A DNA stretch of 64,000 bases, taken from the NCBI GenBank assembly GCA_963680875.1, contig OY804577.1, positions 101,567,906 to 101,631,905 of the forward strand, in the 5' to 3' direction. The notes beneath the pieces were generated by a model that did not search any database, was not told where the DNA came from, and was given only the letters and a program-made list of their open reading frames with translations. The DNA is from Bathymodiolus brooksi. Lineage: Eukaryota; Mollusca; Bivalvia; Mytilida; Modiolidae. A program made the translations under genes and the position numbers. Below, piece after piece: positions 1-10,751 of this stretch (position 1 is the stretch's first letter; each line of letters starts with the position of its first letter).

Positions 1-160
1 CTGCTAAACAGGCAGCATTAAGGAGAAAGAGCAAAGATTGGTTGGCTAGGATAATGTCTACCCACGGACTGTTGTTTCACTAAGCATGTTGGTTTAGTAC
101 AAAGCAGACATTATTATCTTATCGAATGTAACTTGTTCTCGTCATTTCTGCGGGTAAACC
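1..160 (+). mobile_element. SINE family A, body fragment
   Basis: Holds the SINE body phrases 'GGCAGCATTAAGGAGAAAGAG' (variant form), 'AAGCATGTTGGTTTAGTACA' and 'AATGTAACTTGTTCTC' that recur at 480-640, 4000-4230 and 60680-60870. The tRNA-like head is cut off by the window start. Confidence 0.6.
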
Positions 161-382
161 TTATTCTGATTCCGATACAACCAGTCTTTGCTCCTTTCCT
201 TAATGGTGCTGACCAGGGCTTGAACCCAAGATCTACTGCACTATTTATAATTTAATGTTTATCAGATGTTTTTTATATCGTTTCTTCCTGGTTTTAGTTG
301 ATTGGTACTACCATATATAGATGATGGTGTGTGATTCATCTTGCTTATTTCTACTGACTCTAGTGATTCCCCTTGCAACTGC

Positions 383-642
383 ATCAGTGGTGTAATGATT
401 AGTGTGCTCACCTCAAGTGTGGTAGATCTTGTGTCCAAGTCCCGGTCAAGTCAAACCAAAGAATATAAATTTTGTGTTTGCTGCTTCTAACCACAAATGT
501 TGTTTGAGTGTTGTAGGACTATAAAATACAAGCTAAGTGTGTTGGTCTAGTACAAAGTGGACATCATCATCATCTCATCAAATGTAACTTGTTCTCACCA
601 TGATTTAGCTGAATAATTGTAACTTGGCATTAAACAACAATC
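383..642 (+). mobile_element. tRNA-derived SINE family A, internally deleted
   Basis: Head with a box A-like 'TGGTGTAATGATTAG' and box B-like 'GTGTCCAAGTCCC', then the shared body, and the tail 'ATTAAACAACAATCACTCAC' at about 623-642. The 29-bp minisatellite starts directly at this tail. Confidence 0.65.
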
Positions 643-2155
643 ACTCACTTAAGCATCATTTACCTCATTCCATTCACTTACACATCATTCACCTCATTCC
701 ATTCACTTAAGCATCATTTACCTCATTCCATTCACTTACACATCATTCACCTCATTCCATTCGCTTAAACATCATTCACCTCATTCCATTCACTTAAACA
801 TCATTCACCTCATTCCATTCACTTAAACATCATTCACCTCATTCCATTCACTTAAACATCATTCACCTCATTCCATTCACTTAAACATCATTCACCTCAT
901 TCCATTCACTTAAACATCATTCACCTCATTCCATTCACTTAAACATCATTCACCTCATTCCATTCACTTAAACATCATTCACTTAAACATCATTCACCTC
1001 ATTCCATTCACTTAAGCATCATTTACCTCATTCCATTCACTTACACATCATTCACCTCATTCCATTCACTTAAGCATCATTTACCTCATTCCATTCACTT
1101 ACACATCATTCACCTCATTCCATTCACTTAAACATCATTCACCTCATTCCATTCACTTAAACATCATTCACCTCATTCCATTCACTTAAACATCATTCAC
1201 CTCATTCCATTCACTTAAACATCATTCACCTCATTCCATTCACTTAAACATCATTCACCTCATTCCATTCACTTAAACATCATTCACCTCATTCCATTCA
1301 CTTAAACATCATTCACCTCATTCCATTCACTTAAACATCATTCACCTCATTCCATTCACTTAAACATCATTCACCTCATTCCATTCACTTAAACATCATT
1401 CACCTCATTCCATTCACTTAAGCATCATTTACCTCATTCCATTCACTTACACATCATTCACCTCATTCCATTCACTTAAACATCATTCACCTCATTCCAT
1501 TCGCTTAAACATCATTCACCTCATTCCATTCACTTAAACATCATTCACCTCATTCCATTCACTTAAACATCATTCACCTCATTCCATTCACTTAAACATC
1601 ATTCACCTCATTCCATTCACTTAAACATCATTCACCTCATTCCATTCACTTAAACATCATTCACCTCATTCCATTCACTTAAACATCATTCACCTCATTC
1701 CATTCACTTAAACATCATTCACCTCATTCCATTCACTTAAACATCATTCACCTCATTCCATTCACTTAAACATCATTCACCTCATTCCATTCATTTAAAC
1801 ATCATTCACCTCATTCCATTTGCTTAAACATCATTCACCTCATTCCATTTGCTTAAACATCATTCACCTCATTCCATTCGCTTAAACATCATTCACCTCA
1901 TTCCATTCACTTAAACATCATTCACCTCATTCCATTCACTTAAACATCATTCACTTAAACATCATTCACCTCATTCCATTCACTTAAACATCATTCACCT
2001 CATTCCATTCACTTAAACATCATTCACCTCATTCCATTCACTTAAACATCATTCACCTCATTCCATTCACTTAAACATCATTCACCTCATTCCATTCACT
2101 TAAACATCATTCACCTCATTCCATTCACTTAAACATCATTCACCTCTTTCCATTT
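643..2155. repeat. 29-bp minisatellite, about 52 copies
   Basis: Unit 'CACTTAAACATCATTCACCT' plus 'CATTCCATT' repeats every 29 bases. Variant units (AAGCATCATTTACC, ACACATC, CGCTTAAAC) recur in the same order at about 643-745, 1012-1110 and 1420-1460, and a 14-base short unit occurs near 970 and 1945, which suggests block-wise duplication. It begins at a SINE tail and ends about 115 bases before the first visible exon of the coiled-coil gene. Confidence 0.95.
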
Positions 2156-2270
2156 CATATTCTTTTAATATACAAACAATATAGGTATGAAGCTTAAGAG
2201 AATGAATCAGAAATTGGCAATAAAACAGAATAATGCATCCTGTAATTTTTAATTGCCTAAATACTTGTAG

Positions 2271-2420
2271 GGAAAGCCTATTTTCATCCAGCATGCCATG
2301 ATAGCTATCCCCACTAGGACTGAGGAAGAAATTAGAGATCATGAAGATTGGTATAAATCATATCTATCTCTGAATGAGACAAAGAAAGAAAGCATAAAGA
2401 AATGGCGGCAAAAGAAAGAG
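2271..2420 (+). CDS. CCDC112: CCDC112-like gene, first visible exon
   Basis: Acceptor 'ACTTGTAG' precedes GGA and donor GTAATA follows GAG. It is 50 codons, open only in this frame, and encodes 'IPTRTEEEIRDHEDWY' then 'KKESIKKWRQKKE'. Both boundaries are phase 0, so at least one coding exon must lie upstream; none is recognisable in 1-2270. Confidence 0.8.
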
Positions 2421-5400
2421 GTAATAATACCATAAAGTTTCCATACCTTTATAATAAACTTAGAAATGATGCCATGAGGTAACAATACCATATAATATAT
2501 ATATAGATATATATGAATTGATGTATGAAGTATATGAATAGGAGGGGGAGGGGAGGTCTTCAAAGTCCAGCTGCACACTCCAACAAAAAATATATTACCC
2601 CTCAACCTTTGACATTTTTTTTAGCAGCAAAATGTGATCTGCATTACAATGTTAACTGAATATATTATTACCAGTGATGAAATATGACAACCTCATAGAA
2701 AGATTAGTGTTCTTCAGCCATTGTCATCTTCTGTGCAAGAATAATGTTCATATTTATGAAAGAAAATGAAAATTACAATAAGCATATATATATGCTTAAG
2801 TATTTACTTACATGTATATAAGTCCATTTTGATCAAAACCTGTCAAAGAAAGTATGTTTATCGAGAATTTGTCAAAGCAATGTTAGTGACATCAACATAA
2901 CGTCACATTATTACACATATAAACGATATATGTTTGTATCATGTTTATTGCTTGATAAATATTTACTCAGAGTGATATCACAATGAAGGTGAAGCCAGAG
3001 ATGTGAGATACGATTAGAAAACTATTTTGAGCAAAGCAGAGACATCATTTTAACGTCACATTAGAAAACAAAGATATTATGTTAATATCATGCTAGTTAC
3101 TTGATAATAATCATGTGTAAAGATCAAAGAGAAAATTTACTAATCATAGATAATGAATATTATTATGTGTTAAGATCAAAGGGGAAATTTACTTAATAAG
3201 GATTGATCTCAATTTTTTTTCAGTTCATGAAGAAATAAACTAAAAAATGTGGTACACACTGCGGTTTACGCAAGGGTGTGTACCACATTTTTGAGTTTAT
3301 TACGAATGAACCGAACAAAAAATTGTGATCAATCCTTATAAATTAATTCCTAATTAATTTTTTTCTTGTCCTAAAAATATTTTGTCGGATAATAATTGCT
3401 TAAAAAGAATTAAAATTAAAAATGTTCCCAATTGAGACCCCAACATGTGACTTGCGGTTAAAAATTTTGTCTATGGAAAATAACATAAATTTTTTATCCA
3501 ATCAAAATCTCTTAAACACATCAAATTGATTTATTATACTATAATCATTGATAACTATTTCTACAGGAGGATAAAGATGATGTGATTAATCATTGATAAC
3601 TATTTATACAGGAGGATAAAGATGATGTGATATCTAAGGTTGATCAGCAGTTAGAGGAGGAAGATGCTGAGGAGGAACAGAAGAAGAAAAAGAAACAGGA
3701 AATTATACAGGCTGAAAAAAGAGAACGTTATAAACAACTTAATTCTTACAGGGTATACATCACTAGGAAATAGAAATTGTTCTTGTATATAAGAAACAAA
3801 GGATATGGATGTAAATGAATATTAGAAACTATTCAACTTTACACTTAGACACAAATTAAAGTAAAGGAACAGCACTTTTATTTCTGTTCTACATTTCACA
3901 GTCACAGTAGAGTCTTCATTGTACATCTTACCAAATTATCAGCTGTTTATTATAAACCTTGAGTTTGGTAGATTGTGGGTTCGAGACTAGAAAATTGGTA
4001 TTTGTTGCTTCTCCGCTAAGCATGCAGCATTAAGGAGAAAGAGCAAAGACTGGTTAACTTGGAATCAGGATAATGTATATGAGTGAAGCGAAATGTCTAC
4101 CTGTGAACTGTTTTTTTCAGTGAGATTAGCACTATAAAGTCAAAGATCAAAATTAGCGGACATCATCAATATCTCATCGAATATTATTTGTTCTCGCCTT
4201 GATATAGCTGAAAATTGTTCATTTGGTATTAAACAACAATCACTCACTCACTCAATTGTTTATCTTATTTTAAATTAAGGTCTATACAGATTGAAAATGT
4301 TAGTTTCTGAAATAAATATTTTAATGGTTTTTTTTAATAAATTTTTGTATGGATTATTGGTGTTTGACACAACTTTCAACAATATTTCAGTTATATCATA
4401 GCAGTCTGTTTCATTGGTGGAGGAAACCGAACTAATTGTTGAAATCATTGATGAAAAAGTGAAATAGCCTTTATTTTATACATATTTCAACCATTTGAAT
4501 AAAAGATATTGAAATTTCTCCTCCACATGGGAGATAACTGAGGGTTTCATTGCCCTTTTATTTCTGTATAATTCATGATGTTCATTGATAAATACTTGTC
4601 TGTATTTTCAGGTTCAGAAAGAACTAGAAAGAGCACAAGCTGAAGAGAGGAAATTAAGACTAGAACTAGAAAAAGCAAAGCAGAAAGAGGAAGAACGAAA
4701 AAGACAAGTAACTGATTTGAATTATATCTGAAAACTACAAAAAAAAAACTCCTAAAATAATTCCATAAGCCTGTTTGAATCAATAAAATAAAACATGGTC
4801 AAAAACCAAACTTTTTTTTCACAAAAGAACACATTTTGATAAATCATTTATGAACTATTATCTCTGACACATGCATGTTAAATTCACCCCACATGTTTTC
4901 AGCCAGTTAGATTGTGACAAGTGCACAATTTATTTTTCTCTTTTTTCATTATAAATGTGGAAAGAATTATAACCATACATTCAATATTATTTTGCATGTG
5001 AAATTAAGTTTGAGATAACCATTGACATTAACATGATCCCAAGCCAGAAATAACTGGTTATAAATGTTTTGAATACAATTGAGATCATTATTTAATAAAA
5101 GACACCTTTAATGTTGAAATATTTTATTTCATTTCATGATATATGTTTGATATATACATATTAGTTCATTTTAATCATAAATGGAAAAAGTAAATGACCA
5201 CGTTTGCAAGAATGTTTGACCAAAAATTGTCAGAAAATAAAATAATCATGAATCTCATTTACAAAGTCTGATATTGGTTTTTTGTTTTTTGTTTTTTTTT
5301 TGTTTTTTTTTTTTTACATTTTTCTGATCTGGGATGTAATGGTTAGCATGCTCACCTTGAGTGGGTTTATAAACAATAATCTCTCACTCAATGATACCCG

Positions 5401-8400
5401 ATTCAGCATAAAACCTATCAGAATAAAGAAACAGGGTGAACTTATAATATGAAAAAAATGTATCTGTCCTGTTACTTACTTCAAGTTGTTTAAATATTGG
5501 GTTAGAGGAAGAACTGTAATTATGAGGTACATAAGTCTATGGATTACAGGATTAAAAATGTGTAAAAACAATTATTATTTGACAAATATTTTGAATTTTG
5601 ATCAAATGTACATTTTTTAAATGAACATGCATTAGAAAGATTTTCTATTTCTTTTAATAAAAATGTAGATATCAAATTTAGTGTACACAACACGTTTCTG
5701 TGATAACCTTCATCAGGTACGCTCAAAGCCAAAATATTTGAAAGCCAAATAATTTAAGTCTCGGGGGCAAGAAAACCATAGGGGCCTAAACAGGATAACC
5801 AAAAGTGGATAAGTTCACCTATGTCTGAGGGAGGAGAACCTTAGTTTTAATCATAATTACATGATTTAAAAACTAGGTATTTAATTAATGTCAATATTTC
5901 ATTATATTGAATAATGGACAATTGAAATACAACAAAGATTTAAATTTTTTGTTGTTGAAATCTTAAAAATGTAAATTTGATAAACAATCTGTAAAATATA
6001 ATTCACAGCAAGAGACTATAAAAAAGAATAACTTCTGCATTAGGAATGGTTCATGCTGTTAGATAATTCAATATATAAAATCTTCATGTTTGTAGATTGA
6101 AGTGAAACAGAGAGTTGATGAATTCAAACATCAAAAGAAAGAGGAAGAGGATGTTAGGAAATTAGAAGAGGAATTATGGGAAAGAGCTCAGAAAGAGCAA
6201 CAGAAACAATTAGCAGCAAAAGAACTTGTTAAATTCAGGGAAAGAGTAGGTTTTGAACATCTTATATTTTCATTACAGTAAGAAAAAGTATGTAATTTCT
6301 CATATTAGCTCACTAGAGCCAAAAATCAAGTGAGCTTTTCCCATCACTTGGCAACCAACGTCTGTCGTCCTTTGTCTGTTAACTTTTCACATTTTCATCT
6401 TCTTCTCAAGTACCACTGGGCCAAACTGGGATGTTATACTCTTTGAATGCTCCACTTCCAAAATTGTGTCTGGTGACCATGTTCTACATCCAAAATGGCT
6501 GCCATGGCACAGAATCGCAGGATGGACTGAAACCAAATTTGGTCCAATATAATAGTCATTGTATGGTTCCCTTCCAAAATTGTGTCCATTAACCCTGTCA
6601 ATTATCCACAGCTGATTATGCAACTTCTTGTTTTCCAGCATTATCTTAAGTTTTTGACATTACCATTTCGATATAACATTTAGATTGATGATATACTGGT
6701 CAAAACCCCGGACAAAAGCCACCCTGACAAAAAGCCCCCCAATAATGAAATAATGATACAATCTTATTACATTTGTTTTATATTGATGGTGATCATAAAA
6801 GATATCTTAAAGAATTAATACAAAAAATAAAATACTTTAAAAACATTTTTTTCCACATATTGTTCATTGTTATGTTCATTTATAAGTGTAAATTGAAAAA
6901 AAAAAGCACTGCTTAAATGTTTAAATTGAAATTAATCATGTAAAGTTAATCAGAAATTGTTTTTATTGATAAACAATAGACAATTACCTTTTTAACCTTT
7001 GAAGTTATTAAAAGTAATCAATGCGTTATTTTCATGATGAGGGTTATTGTAATTCTTAAACAAATGCTTCAAATTGTTTATGATATCTTCAAGTTCCAAA
7101 AATAACTTATTATGAAAAATGGTATTCAAAAATAATGTTAATCCATAAATAGCAGTACAATAAGTCTCCAAAATGTGTGCAAAGATACAAATATATAAAT
7201 ATGGTTTGAGGTAAAATACAGAGGTAAAAAAAAGTCTTGAATCATGTTATAAAACACAAAGAAAATTTTGCATATCCGAACAGTTAAACAAAGAAACAGA
7301 AATAAAAAAATACATATGACACAAAAAAAAACATTAACTTATACTTTTCATTATTGGGGGGCTTTTTGTCCAGGGGGCTTTGTCCTAGACCCTTGACTCT
7401 TATTATTCCAGAAATATGCCCCATTAAGTATGCATGAAATAATGTTTTTCTTGATTTTATGTCATGATCATAAGTTTTCATATATGATGTCACTAAAATT
7501 GTATAATTATATTCAGATAGATAAAAAAAATAGATCAACTGTGATTATGATGTATCTGACTTTTAAAGTTATGCCCCTTATTTATGCATTAGCAATATCA
7601 AGTTTATGTGATTAAATTAGTTTCTCCAAAGCAATACAACCTAAGCTCACCATACTTGGTCGACTAATTGATCATGGTTTTCATGTCGGCCAGGCATATG
7701 TCATCTGATCCCCATATGATGGTTTATCCCTACAGAATAAGCAAGCAGGTTGTTAAGGGGTAATAATAGGTTTTCATTACTATGCTTCAAAATAAATAGA
7801 CTGTATAATGAAATTCACAAACGGGCCATAAATGGTAAAATCTTATCTTTTTCATTGATTTAAAGGATAAAAAGACAGTTATTCAAAGGCTTGTCAATCA
7901 AAAAGCTAAAGAAGAAGAACTAAAAGAAAAAGAGAAAAGATTAGAGAAATTGAAAGGACTAGTATGTTATATAGATATATATATGTAATTTTTTTCAGCT
8001 CTCATGGCCAAAGGACAAGTGAGCTTTTAGTATCACTTACTGTCTGTAATCAGTCATATTTAACTTTTTCATATTTGTCACCTGACCTTCTACTTCTACT
8101 TAATTCTGATCATCTTCAACAAGTGGAAGATTATGTCAGAGGTGGCTCATGACAATTGAAAAAGATTAAAATAATTTTGCCGGTTTCATAAATAGTATTT
8201 GATAGAGGATACAGCAGCCTTGAATGTTTCAACTGAGCCACTCAAAACTATTGGTTGTGGCAGTCGGTTCCAGTCAGATATCATACGAAGGAAAAACGCT
8301 TCTTGTCTTTGTTGAGTGTTACAAGGAGGGATAATGCAAGATGAGGAGTGCATATTCAGTGATTGTCTAAAGGGTGGCTGAAGTCTGTCTTGTTTAGTAA

Positions 8401-10417
8401 TAGCTACATATTTGTTGAACTCATTTTCACGGTCTACTGACTTTGTTAATTTTATATCAAGATTTTATGATTAGGTTAGTTTCTATATTACCATACAACC
8501 TAGGCTCACTATATTTGGTCTATACATTGATCACAGAGTGTACATGTCATAATATTGTTCTAAAGACCAACCAATGGAAATATTATTGTATTGTGGCATG
8601 AATTTTCCTTGTAAGATGAAGATTCAACCATTTACAATGAGGTTTTTATCTCAGATGTTTGGGATGTTTTGAACATAAGCCACTGTAATTATTCATGCAG
8701 AGGATTTGATTAGGTACAATTAATGTTCTAATATAAGGCAAACTTTGGAGACAGTGGTTGTTTAACTATGTTTTGGTTAGAGGAATGTTTATTCAGGCCA
8801 TTTTTTGGTTTTTAGAAGATTTTGTTCATTCTTGTATATATTCCTGAAATCCTAGAAGATGTGAGATTAATACAACTACAGTGAAACCTGTCTATACTGA
8901 ACCTCGCTAGTACCAACTGTTGTATTCAGAATAAACAGTGAAACCTGTCTAAACTGAACCTCCCTGGTACCAACTGTTGTGTTCAGAATAGACAGTGAAG
9001 CCTGTCTAAACTGAATCTCCCTGGTACCAACTGTTGTGTTCAGAATAGACAGTGAAACCTGTCTAAACTGAACCTCCCTGGTAACAACTGTTGTGTTCAG
9101 AATAGACAGTGAAACCTGTCTAAAATGAACCTCCCTGGTACCAACTGTTGTGTTCAGAATAGACAAGTGTTCAGTTTATGCAGGTAAAATTAATTAACAA
9201 AGATTTCTTATATTAGGGACTTTATTTAAAGTTCAGTTTATACTAGCACCCGGTCTATTCAGGGTTCTGTTTAGACACTTTTGACTGTAATGAATTTAAA
9301 CATATATTTTTACTTAATTGTATAGCTATCCAATCATTGTTTTCCTACGACATAGGTTGAAGTAGAAGTAAGTAGAGATCCTAACAGATTATTACAGCCT
9401 ACAGCTGGATGGATATCTAGAACCAAAGAAAAAGGACCAACTGGAAATGGACCATTGCTGCACATTCCACATAGGTATTTAATAATTAATAAATATAATT
9501 TTTAATAAACGTCATATGTCGTGGTCTTTTTTACGTTCAGTGAGTTCAGTTGGGATGAGAGGTGATTGTTTATTTTGTTGATATTGGTGGCATTGATGAC
9601 CATCACTGTTTAAACTTTCTTTTTGTATTTTAGTCAAAAACATCAATTAGTTTTAAAATACAATGCATCGTATTGATATGGTTATTTTCTCTAGAAATGC
9701 TAATGATTTTGCTATTCTGTGAATTGATCAAAAGGGAAACTAAAGTTGAAGCAGGATTTATTTGTTTTCAAACATGTCAACGCCACTTTCAACAATATTT
9801 CAGTTATATCATGGCTGTCAGTTTTAGTGGAGCAAACTGGAGTACTGGGAGAAAACCACCGACCTGCCACAAGTCACTGACAAACCTTTATCACATAATG
9901 TTGTATCAAGTACACCTCGCCTGAGCGGAGTTCGAACTCACAACTTTAGTGGTGGTACACACTGATTGCATAGGTAGTTATAAATCCAACTACCATGCAA
10001 CCACGACAGTCCTGTGGTTGTAGATATATTATATGAAATTCAAATGAATGTGGAAGACTTATATTATAGATACTTACTTCATGATATCAGATAATGGGGA
10101 GTCATTTACAATGGTTATGAAATAATATAAAAATAATAACAAGTCCATCTTTAATCTTTACATATCAACAATAGTATGTCTATCAAAGATTTGTCAAAGT
10201 AATGTCAATATAACATCATATAAGAAATCAATGATAATATTTATGTATCACACTTGATAACAGAAATTATGAAGTGTAAAAATTAAAGGGAAAATTTACA
10301 AATGATTGATAAATCTGAGATTATTATTCCATGAAGATTTGATAGTTTCATGTTTAAATAATTAAACCAGATATCCTTTTTTTCAGAGCTGTACCATCTT
10401 GGCGACAAGGACCATGA
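2271..10417 (+). CDS. CCDC112: Coiled-coil protein, CCDC112-like, 3' seven exons
   Basis: Exons joined by GT-AG introns: 2271-2420, 3612-3752, 4612-4707, 6096-6245, 7866-7961, 9356-9474, 10387-10417. Together they encode 260 residues and a TGA stop; the first five introns are phase 0 and the last is phase 2. The first exon carries 'IPTRTEEEIRDHEDWY', followed by about 160 residues of charged E/K/R/Q-rich helix with heptad character (coiled coil). The tail is less charged and reads 'RDPNRLLQPTAGW', then 'GPLLHIPHRAVPSWRQGP' before the stop. This tail and the DHEDWY segment are what I associate with CCDC112, a poorly characterised coiled-coil protein reported at centriolar satellites in vertebrates; that role is family knowledge, not visible here. 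Upstream exons lie outside the window or were not found. CCDC148-type proteins are the main alternative. Exon structure is secure; the family name is moderately sure. Confidence 0.8.
3196..3339. repeat. Foldback element (long near-perfect hairpin)
   Basis: Two arms of about 63 bases with a 16-base centre. Outer arms 'ATAAGGATTGATC' and 'GATCAATCCTTAT'; inner arms 'AATGTGGTACACAC' and 'GTGTGTACCACATT'. It lies in the first visible intron of the CCDC112-like gene. Most likely a short foldback MITE. Confidence 0.8.
3543..3632 (+). repeat. 45-bp tandem duplication carrying a splice acceptor
   Basis: Copies 3543-3587 and 3588-3632 differ at two positions (one in the polypyrimidine tract, C to A, and the last base). 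Each holds a pyrimidine tract, CAG and the first codons GAG GAT AAA GAT GAT GTG. Confidence 0.95.
3612..3752 (+). CDS. CCDC112: CCDC112-like gene, second visible exon (duplicated acceptor)
   Basis: 47 codons, very acidic then basic (EEEDAEEEQKKKKKQE). The acceptor and first 21 coding bases are part of a 45-bp tandem duplication (3543-3587 and 3588-3632, two differences). Only the downstream acceptor gives an open frame; using the upstream copy adds 15 codons' worth of sequence that hits TGA after nine codons. Donor GTATAC. Confidence 0.8.
3950..4255 (+). mobile_element. tRNA-derived SINE family A
   Basis: Box B-like 'GTGGGTTCGAGA', body 'CTAAGCATGCAGCATTAAGG', 'ATCTCATCGAATATT', and tail 'GGTATTAAACAACAATCACT' ending in (CACT)n. 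Lies in an intron, sense to the host gene. Confidence 0.75.
4612..4707 (+). CDS. CCDC112: CCDC112-like gene, third visible exon
   Basis: Acceptor 'TATTTTCAG', donor GTAACT, 32 codons, phase 0 at both ends. It encodes a continuous charged helix (VQKELERAQAEERKL...). The 1.4-kb intron after it holds AT-rich sequence and a SINE scrap. Confidence 0.8.
4708..6095 (+). other. Intron with no gene
   Basis: AT-rich intron of the CCDC112-like gene. It holds a T/G homopolymeric tract at about 5275-5318 and a short SINE A scrap (5330-5395: GGGATGTAATGGTTAGCATG then the tail). Nothing else recognised. Confidence 0.7.
6096..6245 (+). CDS. CCDC112: CCDC112-like gene, fourth visible exon
   Basis: Acceptor 'TTTGTAG', donor GTAGGT, 50 codons, phase 0. 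Coiled-coil residues IEVKQRVDEFKHQKKEEE and a single Trp in 'EELWERAQKEQQ'. Confidence 0.8.
6306..6680 (+). mobile_element. AGCTCACCTG-type MITE, left-end copy
   Basis: Starts AGCTCACTAGAGCC, then 'AAGTGAGCTTTTCCCATCAC', 'TTAACTTTTCACATTTTCAT' and 'ACCACTGGGCCAAACTGGG'. The same order of phrases is found at 13122 and 48596. No matching right end was found next to it. Confidence 0.65.
6699..7397. mobile_element. 0.7-kb MITE with GC-rich terminal inverted repeats
   Basis: 'GACAAAAAGCCCCCCAATAA' at 6727 is exactly mirrored by 'TTATTGGGGGGCTTTTTGTC' ending at 7371, and the match continues outward imperfectly (GGACAAAAGCC / GGCTTTGTCC). The interior is AT-rich with no coding. Target duplication not resolved. 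Confidence 0.75.
7866..7961 (+). CDS. CCDC112: CCDC112-like gene, fifth visible exon
   Basis: Acceptor 'GATTTAAAG', donor GTATGT, 32 codons, phase 0; encodes DKKTVIQRLVNQKAKEEE and a further Lys/Glu-rich helix. The acceptor lacks a strong pyrimidine tract, but frame and composition fit the neighbours exactly. Confidence 0.75.
7998..8160 (+). mobile_element. AGCTCACCTG-type MITE fragment
   Basis: 'AGCTCTCATGGCCAAAGGAC' then 'AAGTGAGCTTTTAGTATCAC' and 'TTAACTTTTTCATATTTGTC' match the start of the family. The following 8160-8870 is AT-rich and holds a diverged repeat shared with 7620-7690 (TACAACCTA.GCTCAC). Confidence 0.5.
8879..9165. repeat. 57-bp tandem repeat, five copies, inside the MITE
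   Basis: 'CAGTGAAACCTGTCTAAACT' recurs at 57-base spacing. Each copy duplicates the element's own left terminal repeat, so the element begins with five stacked ends. Confidence 0.9.
8879..9287. mobile_element. Pogo/Tigger-like MITE flanked by TA
   Basis: Left end CAGTGAAACCTGTCTATACT, right end 'GTTTAGACACTTTTGACTG'; reverse-complementing the right end gives CAGTCAAAAGTGTCTAAAC. Flanked by TA at 8877-8878 and 9288-9289. A CAGTGRAACCT start with TA target fits the pogo/Tigger group by general knowledge. No transposase. Confidence 0.65.
9356..9474 (+). CDS. CCDC112: CCDC112-like gene, sixth visible exon
   Basis: Acceptor 'CGACATAG', donor GTATTT; 39 codons plus two bases. The coiled coil ends here and the conserved tail begins: RDPNRLLQPTAGW, then a Gly/Pro-rich stretch and LLHIPHR. 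Confidence 0.8.
9475..10386 (+). other. Last intron, contains a SINE
   Basis: Phase-2 intron between the last two exons of the CCDC112-like gene. Apart from the SINE B copy at 9779-10020 it is AT-rich with no recognised feature. Confidence 0.7.
9779..10020 (-). mobile_element. tRNA-derived SINE family B (minus orientation)
   Basis: Read on the + strand: tail 'AACGCCACTTTCAACAATAT', 'TTATATCATGGCTGTCAG', body 'ACCACCGACCTGCCACAAGT', and head with a box B complement 'GAGTTCGAACTCACAAC'. It ends 'ACCATGCAACCACGACAG'. Other copies are at 53704, 55470 and 61205. Confidence 0.75.
10387..10417 (+). CDS. CCDC112: CCDC112-like gene, terminal exon
   Basis: Acceptor 'TTTTTTCAG'. One base completes the split Arg codon, then AVPSWRQGP and TGA at 10415-10417. 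Confidence 0.8.
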
Positions 10418-10620
10418 AAGTTATCCGTCTGATATCATTTGGTATAGGAACCAGGCCTTTATCTGTCAAACAGTTGTGGAGGCCTTTATCATTCCAGTCA
10501 CATGCACATGAATTTCCGTTACATTACAGAAAATGCATGATAAAAGATCTGGAAGTACTTATAGAACATCTTCTAGAACATCGATCATGTATAAACAGTT
10601 TGTCAAATACTGTCATTACA

Positions 10621-10626
10621 ATTAAA
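10621..10626 (+). terminator. Probable polyadenylation signal ATTAAA
   Basis: ATTAAA lies about 200 bases after the stop codon of the CCDC112-like gene and about 30 bases before the 36-bp minisatellite, so the transcript end would fall at the array edge. Cleavage site not determined. Confidence 0.45.
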
Positions 10627-10652
10627 GCCTCAGAAAAAAGGTTCATATAATA

Positions 10653-10751
10653 TCTTTTGTCTTATGACCACCACGATATAACTGAAATATTGTTGTCTTA
10701 TGACCACCACGAAATAACTGAAATATTGTTGTCTTTTGACGCCACGATATA
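10653..10751. repeat. 36-bp minisatellite, left part
   Basis: About 2.7 units of 'GACCACCACGATATAACTGA' plus 'AATATTGTTGTCTTAT'. Continuous with 11946-13012 once the inserted element is removed. Confidence 0.95.

Noticed and set aside
643..2155. Possible CRISPR array
   Set aside because: Units abut without unique spacers, the genome is eukaryotic, and no cas-like gene is present.
8876..9166. 96-codon frame with a 19-residue period
   Set aside because: Produced by the 57-bp repeat in the MITE.
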